Part shown: piece by piece, positions 46,059 to 57,618 of the stretch
Layout of the letters: the number at the start of each line of letters is the position of its first letter
Numbering within the stretch: position 1 is the stretch's first letter
DNA from: Arcuatula senhousia
Lineage: Eukaryota; Mollusca; Bivalvia; Mytilida; Mytilidae
DNA: 64,000 nucleotides
Assembly (NCBI GenBank): GCA_963971305.1
Contig: OZ020308.1
Coordinates: forward strand, 20,183,092-20,247,091
Direction: 5' to 3'
Position numbers and translations under genes: made by a program
The notes under the pieces: model-generated
The model's input: the letters and a program-made list of their open reading frames with translations, nothing else
Databases searched by the model: none
What the model was told of the DNA's origin: nothing

Positions 46059-46469
46059 GTGAGTGAGTTGGTGTTTTACGCCCGTGCAATGCTTTATAAA
46101 TTATCTAATGGCGATGAACATGAAAAGGGTGATAAAATGATCATGAGTGATGATGATAAATGAAACATTGGGTTGCAGTTTGAAACAAAGGACGGTTAAT
46201 TTGGAAGAACCACAGAAAAAGGGGAGAGGTGGGTATTTGCGAAAAATTTAGCCTATGTGTGTCCATAAAGGGGTCTTTTACGTGCATTAAGCGTGGCACT
46301 CTCCACACACGTTGGCCACTATGGTTTGCGGTCAGGTTTTCTACTTATATACTGACGACCCCGGCATTCATTTTGACAGAGTTGCTCCATTAAACCTCCC
46401 GGGGCACACATCCCACTCGCTTAATGGGCTAAGCGGCCTGACTCCGATGTCAGGTTTCTGAGCGCTCTT
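46059..46469 (-). repeat. SINE, ACTC-tail subfamily, reverse orientation
   Basis: The tail GTGAGTGAGTTGGTGTTTTA is at the left. The body matches the SINE at 33053-33544 but carries some TAAC-subfamily features at its 5' part, and it is 5'-truncated at TTTCTGAGCGCTCTTT. It abuts a U5 fragment. Confidence 0.8.
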
Positions 46470-46499
46470 TAGACTCGTTAAATTTTACTCTCCACGGAA
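46470..46499 (-). pseudogene. U5 snRNA 3'-side fragment after a LINE tail
   Basis: Minus-strand TTCCGTGGAGAGTAAAATTT followed by AACGAGTCTA corresponds to U5 positions just after the loop (compare 61622-61651), with minor changes. It directly follows a LINE A-tail at 46500-46508. Confidence 0.75.
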
Positions 46500-47202
46500 T
46501 TTTTTTTTAGTTTTTAAACGTTTTTATTCAAAAAATCATGTATATACAAGTACATTCAACTTATAGACAAATATTGGATTTCGATCTCTCAGACATGTCA
46601 GATGAGTGCAGATGTTGGTTTGTCATAGGGTTTTGTTTTGTCTTCCATTACCGGATTTGACACACGCTGAATGGACTATTGGCAACGCGACGGGTGTGCT
46701 ATAGCAAACAGGAACTGCCTACGCTTCCGCAGCACCCGAGTTCATTCTTGTTTCGACTGGAGTTCGCGTTGTTGATTGATATTCAGCTATTTTGTGTTTC
46801 CATGGTTTACATGTTGTCTGTTTTGGCCCGTTCTTGTTGGTGTTTACTGGTTTTGTCTCTGCCCTTTCGGACTTTTGACATTCGGATACTCCATTGGTAC
46901 CTCTGCTTCTTACAATACATAATAAAAACACAATATCACAGACAATACATTGTACAAGTAATACACAATTACATCAATACACAATTACATCAATAGCAAT
47001 TTACAATACACAATTTACATTCAACAGCAATTTATAGTAATTTCATCACTATCAATATCAACATTACAAAAAAAAATCAGTTTGTCGTCATTAATCATTA
47101 AATTCTAATCCTTGCAATTGATAAAAATCTGCATTAATTCTAACCTTGAGTTCATTCAAAATTTTTATATAAATATTATTACAGTAACAGTCTTCTTAAA
47201 AT
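46500..47202 (-). mobile_element. 5'-truncated LINE 3' end inserted in a U5 gene
   Basis: On the minus strand the U5 5' half stops at GCCTTTTAC (47203). About 700 bp of non-coding LINE 3' UTR follows, ending AATAAA and A9, and then U5 sequence resumes at TTCCGTGGAGAG. A different dispersed repeat sits inside (46670-46915). Confidence 0.65.
46670..46915 (-). repeat. Dispersed repeat (GTCCGAAAGGGCAGAG type)
   Basis: Minus-strand phrases such as CCAATGGAGTATCCGAATGT and GGCAGAGACAAAACCAGTAA recur near 36060-36125/41075-41130, 37130 and 51630. This repeat provides the empty-site comparison for the 4.94-kb element. Confidence 0.6.
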
Positions 47203-47250
47203 GTAAAAGGCGAAAGATTTATTTGTGGTGTTGAAGAGAAACCAAAGTTA
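47203..47250 (-). pseudogene. U5 snRNA 5'-half fragment
   Basis: Minus-strand CTTTGGTTTCTCTTCAACAC through GCCTTTTAC matches the first half of U5. The upstream promoter is shortened (the TCACCGTAGG part is missing), so this copy is dead regardless of the LINE. Confidence 0.75.
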
Positions 47251-47404
47251 CAGAATTTGATTGGCCAAACGCCCCCCCTTTTTGCACACATTTTACACTG
47301 CTAAAAGAAGGCTTTAAGCAATTGAATGCGTTGCAGAAATGTTGACAACATGTAGAACAATGCCTCCTTGCACAAAAAGCACCCGTTAATTTTTTCAAAT
47401 GTTC

Positions 47405-47770
47405 ACTACTCTGACACCATAAACTTGGTACTGTTTCTTGGAATTAGAGGTACAATAATATCATTTGAATTTTTTGATTGGAAATAACTTGGCCGCCACG
47501 GCTAAAAAAAGAACATAGGTGTAAATTGCAGTTTCTTTGCAAATTACTCAAAAACGGACACAGATATCAAAATTATGGCATATGCTAAAAGTGTGCAGCA
47601 TTTTGAGGAAGATCGACAACCCATGTATCAGTTATTGCCACTTTTCCTGATTTTTTTCCAAATAAAGAAAATAATTGCAAATTGCTAGACGCATGAAGAT
47701 CTACAAAATCTGTAACAGGGTCGAAGTTGTATGTCGGTTTTAGGAGTTATTCCACTAACAGCGACACAAC
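47405..47770 (-). repeat. Pearl-like repeat family A, fragment
   Basis: A reverse-oriented piece of the 500-bp core unit seen at 29831-31244 (TGATTGGAAATAACTTGGCC, ACTCAAAAACGGACACAGAT). Confidence 0.7.
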
Positions 47771-48082
47771 TGTCCATTTTCACAATTTTTTTTCACATTG
47801 TATTGCAAACCGTTTAAAGCTAGAGAAAAACCTTTAAATTACTATATTGCTTAGTTACATGTAGTTAAGCCCTACAAAAACTCAATATGATGGAAGCTTT
47901 TTAATCACCCCTGGCAAACTGTTGAAAAAATAAAAATAAAAGCTTTTGACTGCTAAAATGTTCAACTAATTGAACTCTACACTTAAATGCATTACGATCC
48001 CTTATTTAACTCATAGCATTTTTAATGAAGTAAAAAGTAAATCGTTGAGCACATAATTTACCATTGACGTGTATGTGTTATT
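47771..48082. other. Non-coding interval
   Basis: AT-rich; may be the decayed edge of the adjacent pearl-like repeat. Nothing else is seen. Confidence 0.35.
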
Positions 48083-48559
48083 AAGTCGCCCAAAACAAAG
48101 TTTGGGAGACTTATTGTTTTTGCACCGTTTCTTATTATTATTATTATTCTTCTGATTCTTTATCGTAAAGTTGTCCTCCCTAATACAAGAAAACAGTTCA
48201 AGGAAATTGAATAACACTTGTTGGATTGGATAGTGGGTCACTCAAAGGCGTGTAATCATGTTTTGAAATTTTCAAGATGGCCGCCGTTTCAAAATGGCGG
48301 CCGTCGGAAAAAGTGGGCGGAAAATTTTTTTTCATCGGATCGTCTTGAAAATTGGTCATCTGAGTTAAGCGGGTATGCTGAATTCAAATCTGCGACCGGA
48401 TTTGAAATCCGACTCCCGGTTTTAAAATGGCGGCCATTTTACTACACCCGCCCCCCTAAAAACGTCAACTTTGTCCGATTTCAACGAAATTTGATTTCTA
48501 GACTTCTTTTGATGCACTGATTTGAATGGAACTCTATCCAAGGCGATTTTGGGCGACTT
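48083..48559. repeat. TIR element with AAGTCGCCCAAAA ends
   Basis: Left AAGTCGCCCAAAAC and right ATTTTGGGCGACTT are inverted with one mismatch. The interior holds ATGGCGGCC repeats and (TTA)n. No clear target duplication. The ORF on the plus strand is incidental. Confidence 0.65.
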
Positions 48560-48614
48560 GTGTGTTGGCATCCCAACACAATTATACCTAGTTTATTATT
48601 TAATTTATCCAGAT

Positions 48615-48900
48615 AGAATGAAAAGTAAGACCCAACTAACAACAGGGAAGAAAAAACTTCGAGAAAAGAGACGAAAATATGATCGATCATCATCACAAAT
48701 AATTCCGAATAAGCAAATCAATATACCATTGGAACCCATGCATGTACCTGATTAATTATTACACGATACTAATATTACTAGTAGTTCAGACAATCATAGT
48801 GAAGTCGTAGACAATAGCAGTATTACTTCAAAAAATCAAAGTGAAGTAGAAGACAACACGACCAGCGTCAAGAATAATTCTTGTTACAGTTATTTCATTT
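48615..48900 (+). other. Protein-like remnant of unknown family
   Basis: From ATG AAA AGT (48620), a lysine/arginine-rich stretch (KKKLREKRRKYDR) is followed, after one stop, by a Ser/Asn/Asp-rich stretch with repeated SEVxDN motifs. It looks like the N-terminus of a decayed element protein, but I do not recognise it. Confidence 0.3.
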
Positions 48901-49690
48901 GATCATTAACGATCGGTATCCATTTCATAGTATATGCTTCAAACTGAAGCTCAATTGTTACCATCAAAAAGACTAGAAAAAGAATTTGACTAAACGGACA
49001 GACGATGTGTTAAAATAAACACGTGCAGATAAATTGTCCTTTTTAGTGTCCCATTAAAAAGTCTAGGCTATTCATTTTCAACAATGGAAGTGCCTTTAAA
49101 GGTATGAGTATCCAGCGATCATAGGTTCACAATGATGTCCATGACATTATTACATGATTTTATCGGGTTGCGGGTCATTTTCTGTCTAGCGAAAAATGTT
49201 TCGAATGGTTGTTAAAAAGAAACTAAGCTTCTTGAGTCATCACTAGGTGCACAAATGAACTTCTAGATATGTTTAATTTGATTCGGTTCTTACTGTTTAA
49301 TAAGTAAGGAGTACCTGTTCAGCAAGGTATTTTGAACATGTTTATGCCATGTTCTCTCTTTTGAATTGAACTTTTTTCATTCGATTTTTACTACAGTACT
49401 AGTATATGATTTTTTTACTTAAAATTTTACATTTTAGATATGCCTGTTTGAAACCATGAATCTTTTCAGGGGTGGTGTATAGGTAAATGTATTGTTCATG
49501 TTAATTGTTCAAATTTTTATTTGTCTAAGATGTTCTTTTTCATTGAAAATCGTGGATTGGTTTTCGGGGTCATTTGCACGATTTACTGTCAGCAGATAAA
49601 TTGCAAGATGAGGAGATCGACTGCTAGGAAGGCAAATTTCATTTTTGTATTTCAAATGAGTGACTTTTTGAACAAGCATCCCATATTTTT
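48901..49690. other. Non-coding interval
   Basis: AT-rich with no recognised gene, RNA or repeat. Confidence 0.4.
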
Positions 49691-50354
49691 AGCTCACCTC
49701 GACCGAAGGTCCATGTGAGCTATTACCATCACTTGGCGTCCGTCGTCGTCGTCTGTCTTCGTCGTCTGTTAACAATTTTTTCAAAAATTTTCTCCTCTGA
49801 AACTACCGAACAGAATTTAATGAAACTTGGTATGAATGATCCTTAGGGTGTCCTGCACCAAACTTGTGTTTCAATTTTTGATCCGTCAAAAAACATGGCC
49901 ACCGTTACTAAAAATAGACCAGGGGGGTCAGACTACTGTTTTGGCTTGTAAATCAAAAATTTTAGGAGATAGATGAAATATGATGCCAGCTTACTGCTTC
50001 AGCATCAAAAGTTCTACAAAAGTCTCCATTTGGTCGAAGTTTTCAGATGATCCCTTGTAGGGGTTACAGCCCCTTAAAGGTGAAAAATAGCGTTTTTGCA
50101 TGTTTTTGGCCGATAGAATGAAAACTATTGCAAATAGAGAAAAGCTCTTGCTTGCTTAAATGTTCAGCTCATTTAGCTCTACAAAAGTCTCCATAAGTTG
50201 TAAAGATGATCCCTAATAGGGGTTACAGCCCCTTAAAGGTAAAAAATAGCGTTTTTGCATGTTTTTGGCCTAAAGAATGAAAACTATTGTAGATAGAGAA
50301 AAGCTGTTGCTTGCTTAAATGTTCAGCTTATTTAGCTATACAAAAATATCCATA

Positions 50355-50436
50355 GGGCCCCGCACGGGACTTGACCCTATGGAGATTTTTTTAGCTCTAC
50401 AAAAATCTCCATAGGGTCAAGTCCCGTGCGGGGCCC
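50355..50436. repeat. Perfect 36-bp inverted repeat at SINE junction
   Basis: Arms 50355-50390 and 50401-50436 are exact reverse complements with a 10-nt loop. Each arm joins the SINE 5' tip (CCCGTGCGGGGCCC) to pearl repeat sequence, so the junction exists twice in opposite orientation. Confidence 0.9.
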
Positions 50437-50933
50437 GGGAGGCGAATAGGCCCGCAGCAGCGCTAAGCTTGTCGGTAAAAGTCCACTAAAGAGCGCTCAG
50501 AAACCTGACATCGGGGTCAGGCCGCTTTGCCCACAAAGCGACTGGGATGTGTGCCCCAGGTAGTTGAATGGGGCAGCCCTGACATCGAGAGATGCGGGGT
50601 CGTCAGGCGATAATGCGGAAAACCTGACCGCAAACCATAGTGGTGCACCGTGTTGGGAAAATGTCACGTTCCTCGCACGTTAAAGAACCCTGCTGCAGGT
50701 CTCGGTAAGAGTAGGACCCGTAGGATCCCCATGCAGGAGGCAAAATTTCCCGTCCCTACCCATCACTCCTTTTTCCAGTGGCAGTCAAAACTATCCTACT
50801 CGATTGGCCTTGTGTCCCCATTTCTTGCACTTCATCATCATTTCATGTTCATTGCATCACCATTTTCATGTTCATCTCCCGGATATAGCCGAAATCGTGC
50901 TGCTTGGGAGTAAAGCAATAACTAACTAACTAA
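50421..50933 (+). repeat. SINE, TAAC-tail subfamily
   Basis: A 513-bp intact copy beginning GTCCCGTGCGGGGCCC and ending in AACTAACTAACTAAC. A 12-bp duplication, CCATAGGGTCAA, flanks it (50409-50420 and 50934-50945). Confidence 0.9.
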
Positions 50934-51554
50934 CCATAGGGTCAAAGTTGTCATATGACCCCTTATAGGGGTTACAGCCCCTTAAAGGCAATAAATAGTG
51001 TTTTTGGCTTAAAGAATGAAAACTATTGCAGATAGAGAAAAGCTGTTGCTTGCTTAAATGTTCAGGTCATTTAGCTCTACAAAAGTCTCCATAGGGTTGG
51101 AGTTGTCTGATAACCCCTTATAGGGGTGACAGCCCCTTAAAGGCGAAAAATAGTGTTTTTGGCGTATAGAATGAAAACTATTGCAAATAGAGAAAAAAGT
51201 TGTGAGATGACCCCTTACAGGGGTTAAAGCCCCTTAAAGGCGAAAAATAGTGTTTTTGGCCTAAAGAATGAAAACTATTGCAAATAGAGAAAAGCTGTTG
51301 CTTGCTTAAATGTTCAGCTCATTTAGCTCTACAAAAGTCTTCATAGGGTTGAAGTTGTCTGATAACCCCTTATAGGGGTTACAGCCCCTTAAAAGTTGAA
51401 TAATAGTATTTTTTGATTATTTAGAATGAAAACTATTGCAGATAGAGAAAAGCTTTTTCATGCTTAAACATTCAGCTCATTTAGCTATATAAAAGTCTTC
51501 ATAGGGTTGACATCAAGACCAGGTGAGCGATTCAGGCTCCTGGGAGCCTCTTGT

Positions 51555-52179
51555 TATCATTGCTTACATTGTTGGTTATATCAAAATAATTTGTTTAGTC
51601 ACAGTCAAAGGGTATATTATGACAGAAGCAGAGAGGTACAAATGAGGCATTCGAATGTCAAAATTCCAACAGGGCAAATATAAAATCAGTACACTCGGAG
51701 AAGAATAGCATAAAACAAGTACACTCAAAAATGAATAGCACAAAAAGAACACACAAAAAACAGATCACACAAAGGAAAATAGCACAAAATAAAAACACAC
51801 ATTGGAGAAAAGCACAAAATCAGTACACAATGAAAGAATAGTTAAAAAAACAGCATGCAAAAAGGAGAATAGCACAAAACAGAAAACAAACCAGTTTCGA
51901 GCCAACAGTGCTAATAAAAATAAGAACGAAAGTGAACTTAAGTGCTCTGGAAGGGCAACAGTTCCTGTTTGTTACAACATACCCCTCATGTCACTATCAG
52001 TCGATTCAACGCATCTATTCTGGTAACATGGTATAAACAGTTAAACAAAACCTTGTGGCCGTTGATATCAGTTGGTTGAATGTTCAAATTCATATGGCCG
52101 ATCAAACAAAAGATTGCTTAAAGCAAAAGCATTTATATTTTACACTCCCTATGAGATCAGTATAAAACAGTCAAAACAA
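51555..52179. other. Non-coding interval with dispersed repeat fragments
   Basis: Contains repeated AAAATCAGTACAC-type and AGCACAAAA phrases (51670-51890) and pieces of the repeat seen at 46670-46915 (51630 and 51950). No gene seen. Confidence 0.45.
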
Positions 52180-52926
52180 GAGTTAACACGAAAGTATGTC
52201 TCGCCTGCCGGCACCATCAAGAACAATTATTCTTTCTTACTTCCACTATATTTTGAATTTACATGGATTTTCAATTTCTGAGATCAAAAGATGTTTAAAG
52301 AACTTAAACAGTGCAAATATATGCAAAATAATCAAAGTCACTCAACCGGAAAAACTAAGGTCAAGGTCAAAAGATGGAGATGCAACAGTGCTAAGCTACT
52401 ACTGGAGCATATGCATACCAAGTTTCATCAACCTCGGCCCTATAGTTCTTGAGATATGGAGATGCTCGCAAAACTTTTCCATTGCTATTATATGTATTGA
52501 AAATTGCTATTATATGTTTTGAAAAATGTCAAAGTCACTCAACCGGAAAATAAAGGTCAAGGTCAAAAGATTGGGATGCAACTGTGCTAAGCTACTACTG
52601 GGGCATATGCAAACCAAGTTTCATCAACAACCGAGGACCTATAGTTCTTGAGATATGAAGGTGCTCGCAAAACTTTTCCATTGCTATTATATGTATTGAA
52701 AATTGTCAAAGTCACTCAACCGGAATATCAAGGTCAAGGTCAAAAGATGGGGATGCAACTGTGCTAACCTAATACTGGGGCATATGCATACCAAGTTTCA
52801 TCAACCTAGGACCTATAGTTCTTGAGATATGGAGGTGCTCATAAAACTTTTTCAAAAAGTTAACGCCGCAGTCGCCGCCGCGGGTAAAGTAACACCTATG
52901 TCCCGCTCTGCTTCGCAGGCGAGACA
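52180..52926 (+). repeat. Pearl-like repeat family B
   Basis: Inverted tips GTCTCGCCTGC (52198) and GCAGGCGAGAC (52916). Three tandem core units of about 175-200 bp begin CAAAGTCACTCAACCGG (52333, 52530, 52706). A shorter relative is at 34977. Confidence 0.8.
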
Positions 52927-53085
52927 AAAATTATTCTTCCTGAGTGAATAAAAGTATACATACTGAACATGGAAACAAGTAAACTCTTCCAAGTGAAATG
53001 TCTTCCAAAAAAATTAAGAAAGCAATATAAACACGAAAAAGTCATAAAAGAAAAACAATATGCCATTCTCAAGAGAAAGTCAGTC

Positions 53086-53640
53086 TTATTTCCACCTCAT
53101 TATATTTTTTTCTTGGTGTTTTCTTGATTTGTGGAGTCTATACGTTGAATGGTATTTAAAATCCCTGGCACAAACTTCACACATAATAACAGTTGCATCG
53201 GTGTGATGTGTCTTGACATGAAAGTCCCGCGCTCTCTTTGTTTTTAAAGGTTTTATTACACTCAATACATCTGTGTATTTCCTTCTCTTTATCGAGCTCT
53301 GTATGTACGACTCGTAAATGTTCTTTAAGGTATGTTGATAAGAAAATTCGGAACTGCATTGGCTACATTTTAATTTTTCTCCGTGATTTTTTCTTATATG
53401 CCCCCACAAACTTGTTTTTTTCTTTAAATTTGAACTGCAGTGATCACACTGAAAACTTAATTTTCCTTAATGTTGGACTTCTTCGTTTCTACTTTTGTCC
53501 CTGTCATTGGAAAAGTTCTTTTCACAATTTGCACATTTTGGGTTACTCGAATATTCTGTATTTCTGTGATAAATAAGTCTTGCTTTCTGGCTGTATGATT
53601 TGCAGCAGTCGGTGCATTCGTAGCGAATTCTTTTTATCGA
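53086..53640 (-). pseudogene. C2H2 zinc-finger protein remnant
   Basis: The minus strand encodes about five C2H2-type fingers: CTDCCKSYSQKARLIYH, CANCEKNF, CDHCSSNLKKKTSLWGHIRKNH, CSQCSSEFSYQHTLK and CIECNKTF, then CEVCARDFKYHSTYRLHKSRKH. At least one stop and two frameshifts break the frame. It may be a decayed host gene or a processed copy, with too little left for a name. Confidence 0.7.
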
Positions 53641-54106
53641 AAAAACAACACGTGCTTATAAATTCCCCTAATATAACAAAAGTATATCGCTACTGAAATA
53701 GATGTATTTTACCTTATGGAAAATAATATCCTTTCACACCAAATGCATTCCAATGGTATATGTATTAGACGAATTTCAATATAAACTGTGTAAAATTAAT
53801 TCTTTTTGTAGTAATTTACTTTCGATAACATGTTAAATAGATAGAAATACATAGCAGACGATAGAAATCTAAAATGTACACAATTGTCCGCGTCATAACG
53901 CTAGGTCAAAATATATTTAAGTTCTATATTACGAAAGCGAGAAACTTCAAAACCATAATTTTAAAAAGGAGTACATGTTTTTATTAATTTGCAACTCGGC
54001 AAGCAGACAGGACAGAGAACTTCACCGAGGAACAAAAAAATCGAATAGCAGAAATGTATGCTGAAATAAAGCAGAAACATGAGTTAAGATTTACCGTTTC
54101 ATTTGT
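53641..54106. other. Non-coding interval
   Basis: AT-rich, no feature recognised. Confidence 0.4.
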
Positions 54107-54109
54107 TAA

Positions 54110-54391
54110 GGCACGGACCATTTGATTTTCTGGGGGGGGGCCTGGGATTTTTTTGAAAAAAATTTCCCGGCCCTGATTTTTGTAAAAAAAAATAATCTGG
54201 CCAGCACCTAGGTTGAAAAAAATAATCTGGTCTCAATCTTGCCAATTGAAAAAAAATAATCTTGCCAACAAAATTTCCTTGCTTAATATGTGTGTGAAAA
54301 AAAATAATCTGGCCCGCAAAGCGGGCGAAAAAAATTTCCCGGCTCAAGGTAAAATCCCAGGCCACCCCCAGAAAATCTAATGGTCCGTGCC
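54110..54391. repeat. PIF/Harbinger-like MITE
   Basis: About 27-bp inverted ends (GGCACGGACCATTTGATTTT / complement with one or two changes) and a 3-bp duplication, TAA, on both sides (54107-54109, 54392-54394). Ends in GG and a TWA-type duplication suggest PIF/Harbinger. The interior repeats AAAAAAATAATCTGG. No coding capacity. Confidence 0.75.
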
Positions 54392-54394
54392 TAA

Positions 54395-55233
54395 TACAAT
54401 GTAAGACACCGTAGATCTGTATGTCTTTGAAGACACTTACATAATCAGGTATTCAGAACTGACGTGTCTGAAATGATATTCAATTACGCTTCGATTAATA
54501 TTATGCCTAAAGTGACGTTGAAAAATGTTTAAAGGTCTGACTATGGCATTTTATAATATATATACAAGGGAAACAATTTTGTTAACAATATTTAAGACAG
54601 AACATGCAAACATTAATCGCTATGCGCTTTACATTTACTGCAATTATGTGAAGAATTGTCTTAAAGCATTAACTCACGGGAACATAAAATTATAAGTACG
54701 ATTTCTCTATATGTTTTTTTTTTTATACATTAAGCAGCATTACCAAAAAGGCATATAGCTCAATAAAGTTTTACTTCTCTCCCGCAAAACCATTCCTCTC
54801 TCATAATGTTTAGGTTTTTTTTGTTGTTTATCCCTAAATGACAAATTTATACCCTGCACCTTATTTCAAACAGTCAAGGGCAACATTTTGTGTTAGTGCT
54901 TCAGTAAAACAACTACAAATCGACGGAAAGCATCAGAAAAAGACTCGTGAAAAAGTTTTTGACCAAAAATTTTTACTTCAGTCACAGGAAAATGAAATTG
55001 ATTGTAAAAATCATTTTTACGCTGCATGGCGATATACACTACAAATATGTAATAAAACATGCTAAATGTGACAGTGACTCAGGGGTCGACTAAAACGCTT
55101 GCTCGTCGCCAGTCAAATTTGGACAGGGCCAGTGAATTTAAATGCAGGAAAGCCCGATGGGCCAGTGCTTGTTGTGGGGCCGCTTGGGCCTTTAAAATAA
55201 GTTGATCGCTCTGGTTTGAGAGTTTATAAAGAA
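54395..55233. other. Non-coding interval
   Basis: No gene, RNA or repeat recognised. A 75-codon frame at 54838-55065 shows no domain. Confidence 0.4.
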
Positions 55234-55565
55234 GTTGAAACATAATTCATTTATTATCCTCCCTTATTATAGGTGGTCGATTTACCAATACACCGGGATA
55301 CATCGTTGTTTTCGATAAGTAATGAATATTCAAACATCCATTATTCCAAACGTGAACTCTCGTTTAAAACGAGATCAACAATGTGTGAGTTCGACCTACT
55401 ACCTAATGGTTCAGGTATAGTATGAATGTAAATTTACATAAATACTGTAATTTTTGCGCTATTACAAATACCAAAACGCGCGCGGGTATGAACCGTGCGT
55501 ATTTTTTAATTATTTATAAGAAAGATTTTATATAAATTTCTCATATTCTCACCGGCGCTGTACTA
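55234..55565 (+). repeat. First copy of a 0.33-kb duplicated segment
   Basis: From GTTGAAACATAATTCATTTA to CACCGGCGCTGTACTA. It is nearly identical to 57240-57530, which lacks about 40 bp. An originally tandem pair appears to have been separated by the hAT-like insertion. Confidence 0.85.
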
Positions 55566-55569
55566 AATA

Positions 55570-57214
55570 CAGGGTTCCCACGCCATCCTTGAATTCAAGG
55601 AAACCTTGAAAAGTCCTTGAATTTCATTTCAATGTTAAAAAACCTGGAAAAATCCTTGAATTTTATCAAATATCCTTGAAAAACCCTGGAATTTTGTAAT
55701 ATGCAGATTTGTTGACCGTTTGATCAAACAAGAGGCTCCCAGGAGCCTGAATCGCTCACCTGGTCTTGATGTCAACCCTATGAAGAACTATGTAGAGCTA
55801 AATAAGCTGAACATTTAAGCAAGCAACAGCTTTTCTCTTCCAGCAATAGTTTTCATTTCTTTATCTGCTACAGTTTTCATTATATAAGCCAAAAACATGA
55901 AAAAAATGTTAATTTAGGGGCTGTAATCCCTATAAGGAGTCATCTGACAACTTCAACCCTATGACGACTTTGGTAGAGCTAAATGAGCTGAACTTTTAAG
56001 CAAGCAACAGCTTTTCCCTATCTGCAATAGTTTTCATTCTATTGGCCAAAAACACTATTTATCGCCTTAAAGGGGCTGTAACCCCTATAAGGGGTCATCT
56101 GACAACTTCGACCCTATGAATTCTTTTGTAGAGCTAAATGAGCTGAACATTGAAGCAAGCAACAACTTTTCTCTATCTGCAATAATTTTCATTCTATAGG
56201 CAAAAAACACTATTTTTCGGCTTTATGGGGCTGTAACCCCTATAAAGGGTCAACTGACAACTTCGTCCCTCTGAATTCTTTTGTAGAGCTAAATGAGCTG
56301 AACATTTAAGCAAGCAACAGCTTTTCTCTATCTGCAATAGTTCTCATTCTACGGGCCAAAAACCACTATTTTTCGCCTTAAATGGGGCTGTAACCCCAAT
56401 AAGGGGTCATCTGACAACTTTGACCCTATGGAGACTTTTGTAGAGCTAAATGAGCTGAACATTTAAGCAAGCAACAGCTTTTCTCTATCTGCAATAGTTT
56501 TCATTCTATAGGCCAAAAACACTATTTTTCGCCTTTAAGGGGCTTTAACCCCTATAAGGGGTCATCTGACAACTTCGACCCTATGGAGACTTTTGTAGAG
56601 CTAAATGAGCTGAACATTTAAGCAAGCAACAGCTTTTCTCTATCTACAATAGTTTTCATTCTATAGGCCAAAAACATGCAAAAACGCTATTTTTCACCTT
56701 TAAGGGGCTGTAACCCCTATAAGGGATCATCTGACAACTTCGACCAAATGACTTATGTAGAACTTTTGATGCTGAAGCAGTAGCGTGGCATCAGATTTCA
56801 TCTATCTCTTATACTTTTTGATTTACAAGCCAAAAACAGTAGTCTGACCCCCCTGGTCTATTTTTAGTAACGGTGGCCATGTTTTTTGACGGATCAAAAA
56901 TTGAAACACAAGTTTGGTGCAGGACACCCTAAGGACCATTCATACCAAGTTTCATTAAATTCTGTTCAGTAGTTTCAGAGGAGAAGATTTTTGAAAAAAT
57001 GTTAACAGACGACGAAGACAGACGACGACGACGGACGCCAAGTGATGGTAATAGCTCACATGGACCTTCGGTCCAGGTGAGCTTAAAAGGCCAAAAAATA
57101 TTGGATTCTTTAAATTTTTGCGGACTATTTTTATCCTTGATAATGACCTCAATACCCTTGAAAAGTCCTTGAAAAACCCTTGAATTTTGTTTCCAAAAAA
57201 TTGTGGGAACCCTG
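55570..57214. mobile_element. hAT-like element with CAGGGTTCCCAC ends
   Basis: 12-bp inverted ends CAGGGTTCCCAC and GTGGGAACCCTG, with internal CCTTGAAAAGTCCTTGAATT repeats at both sides. TAAATA flanks both ends (55564-55569 and 57215-57220). CAGGG ends suggest hAT, though 6 bp is shorter than the usual 8. Most of its length is a pearl-like insertion. Confidence 0.7.
55727..57084 (+). repeat. Pearl/Helentron-like repeat family A nested in hAT-like element
   Basis: The left end AACAAGAGGCTCCCAGGAGC and right end CAGGTGAGCT are complete. The core is about six units of 155-157 bp (AAATGAGCTGAAC at 55981, 56136, 56291, 56448 and 56603). Confidence 0.9.
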
Positions 57215-57239
57215 TAAATAAACAGTTTTTATTGAGTGA

Positions 57240-57530
57240 GTTGGAACATAATTCATTTATTATCCTCCCATATTATAGGTGGTCGATTTACCAATACACC
57301 GGGATACATCGTTGTTTTTGATAAGTAATGAATATTCAAACATCCATAATTCCAAACGTGAACTCTCGTTAAAAACGAGATCAACAATGTGTGAGTTCGA
57401 CTTACTACCTAATGGTTCAGGTATAGTATGAATGTAAATTTACATAAATACTTTAATTTTTGCGTATTTTTTTATTATTTATTAGAAAGAATTTTTTTAA
57501 ATTTCTCATATTCTCACCGGCGCTGTACTA
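57240..57530 (+). repeat. Second copy of the 0.33-kb duplicated segment
   Basis: Matches 55234-55565 apart from a roughly 40-bp deletion near 57465. A SINE tail begins immediately after it. Confidence 0.85.
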
Positions 57531-57618
57531 ATTGAGTGAGTGAGTTGGTGTTTAACGCCCGTGCAACACTATATAGGCTATTTACAGGCGATGAACATGA
57601 AAAAGATGATAAAATGAA

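Larger units (their letters stand above)
49691..51554 (-). repeat. Pearl/Helentron-like repeat family A, about 155-bp core units
   Basis: In reverse orientation, AGCTCACCTCGACCGAAGGT at one end and GGCTCCTGGGAGCCTCTTGT at the other. The core repeats GGGGTTACAGCCCCTTAAAG and GAATGAAAACTATTG about seven times. A SINE (50421-50933) is inserted in it. Confidence 0.85.

Noticed and set aside
54099..54365. 88-aa ORF with repeated Phe-rich motifs
   Set aside because: It lies across a MITE with inverted ends and a 3-bp duplication. The repeats are those of the MITE interior.
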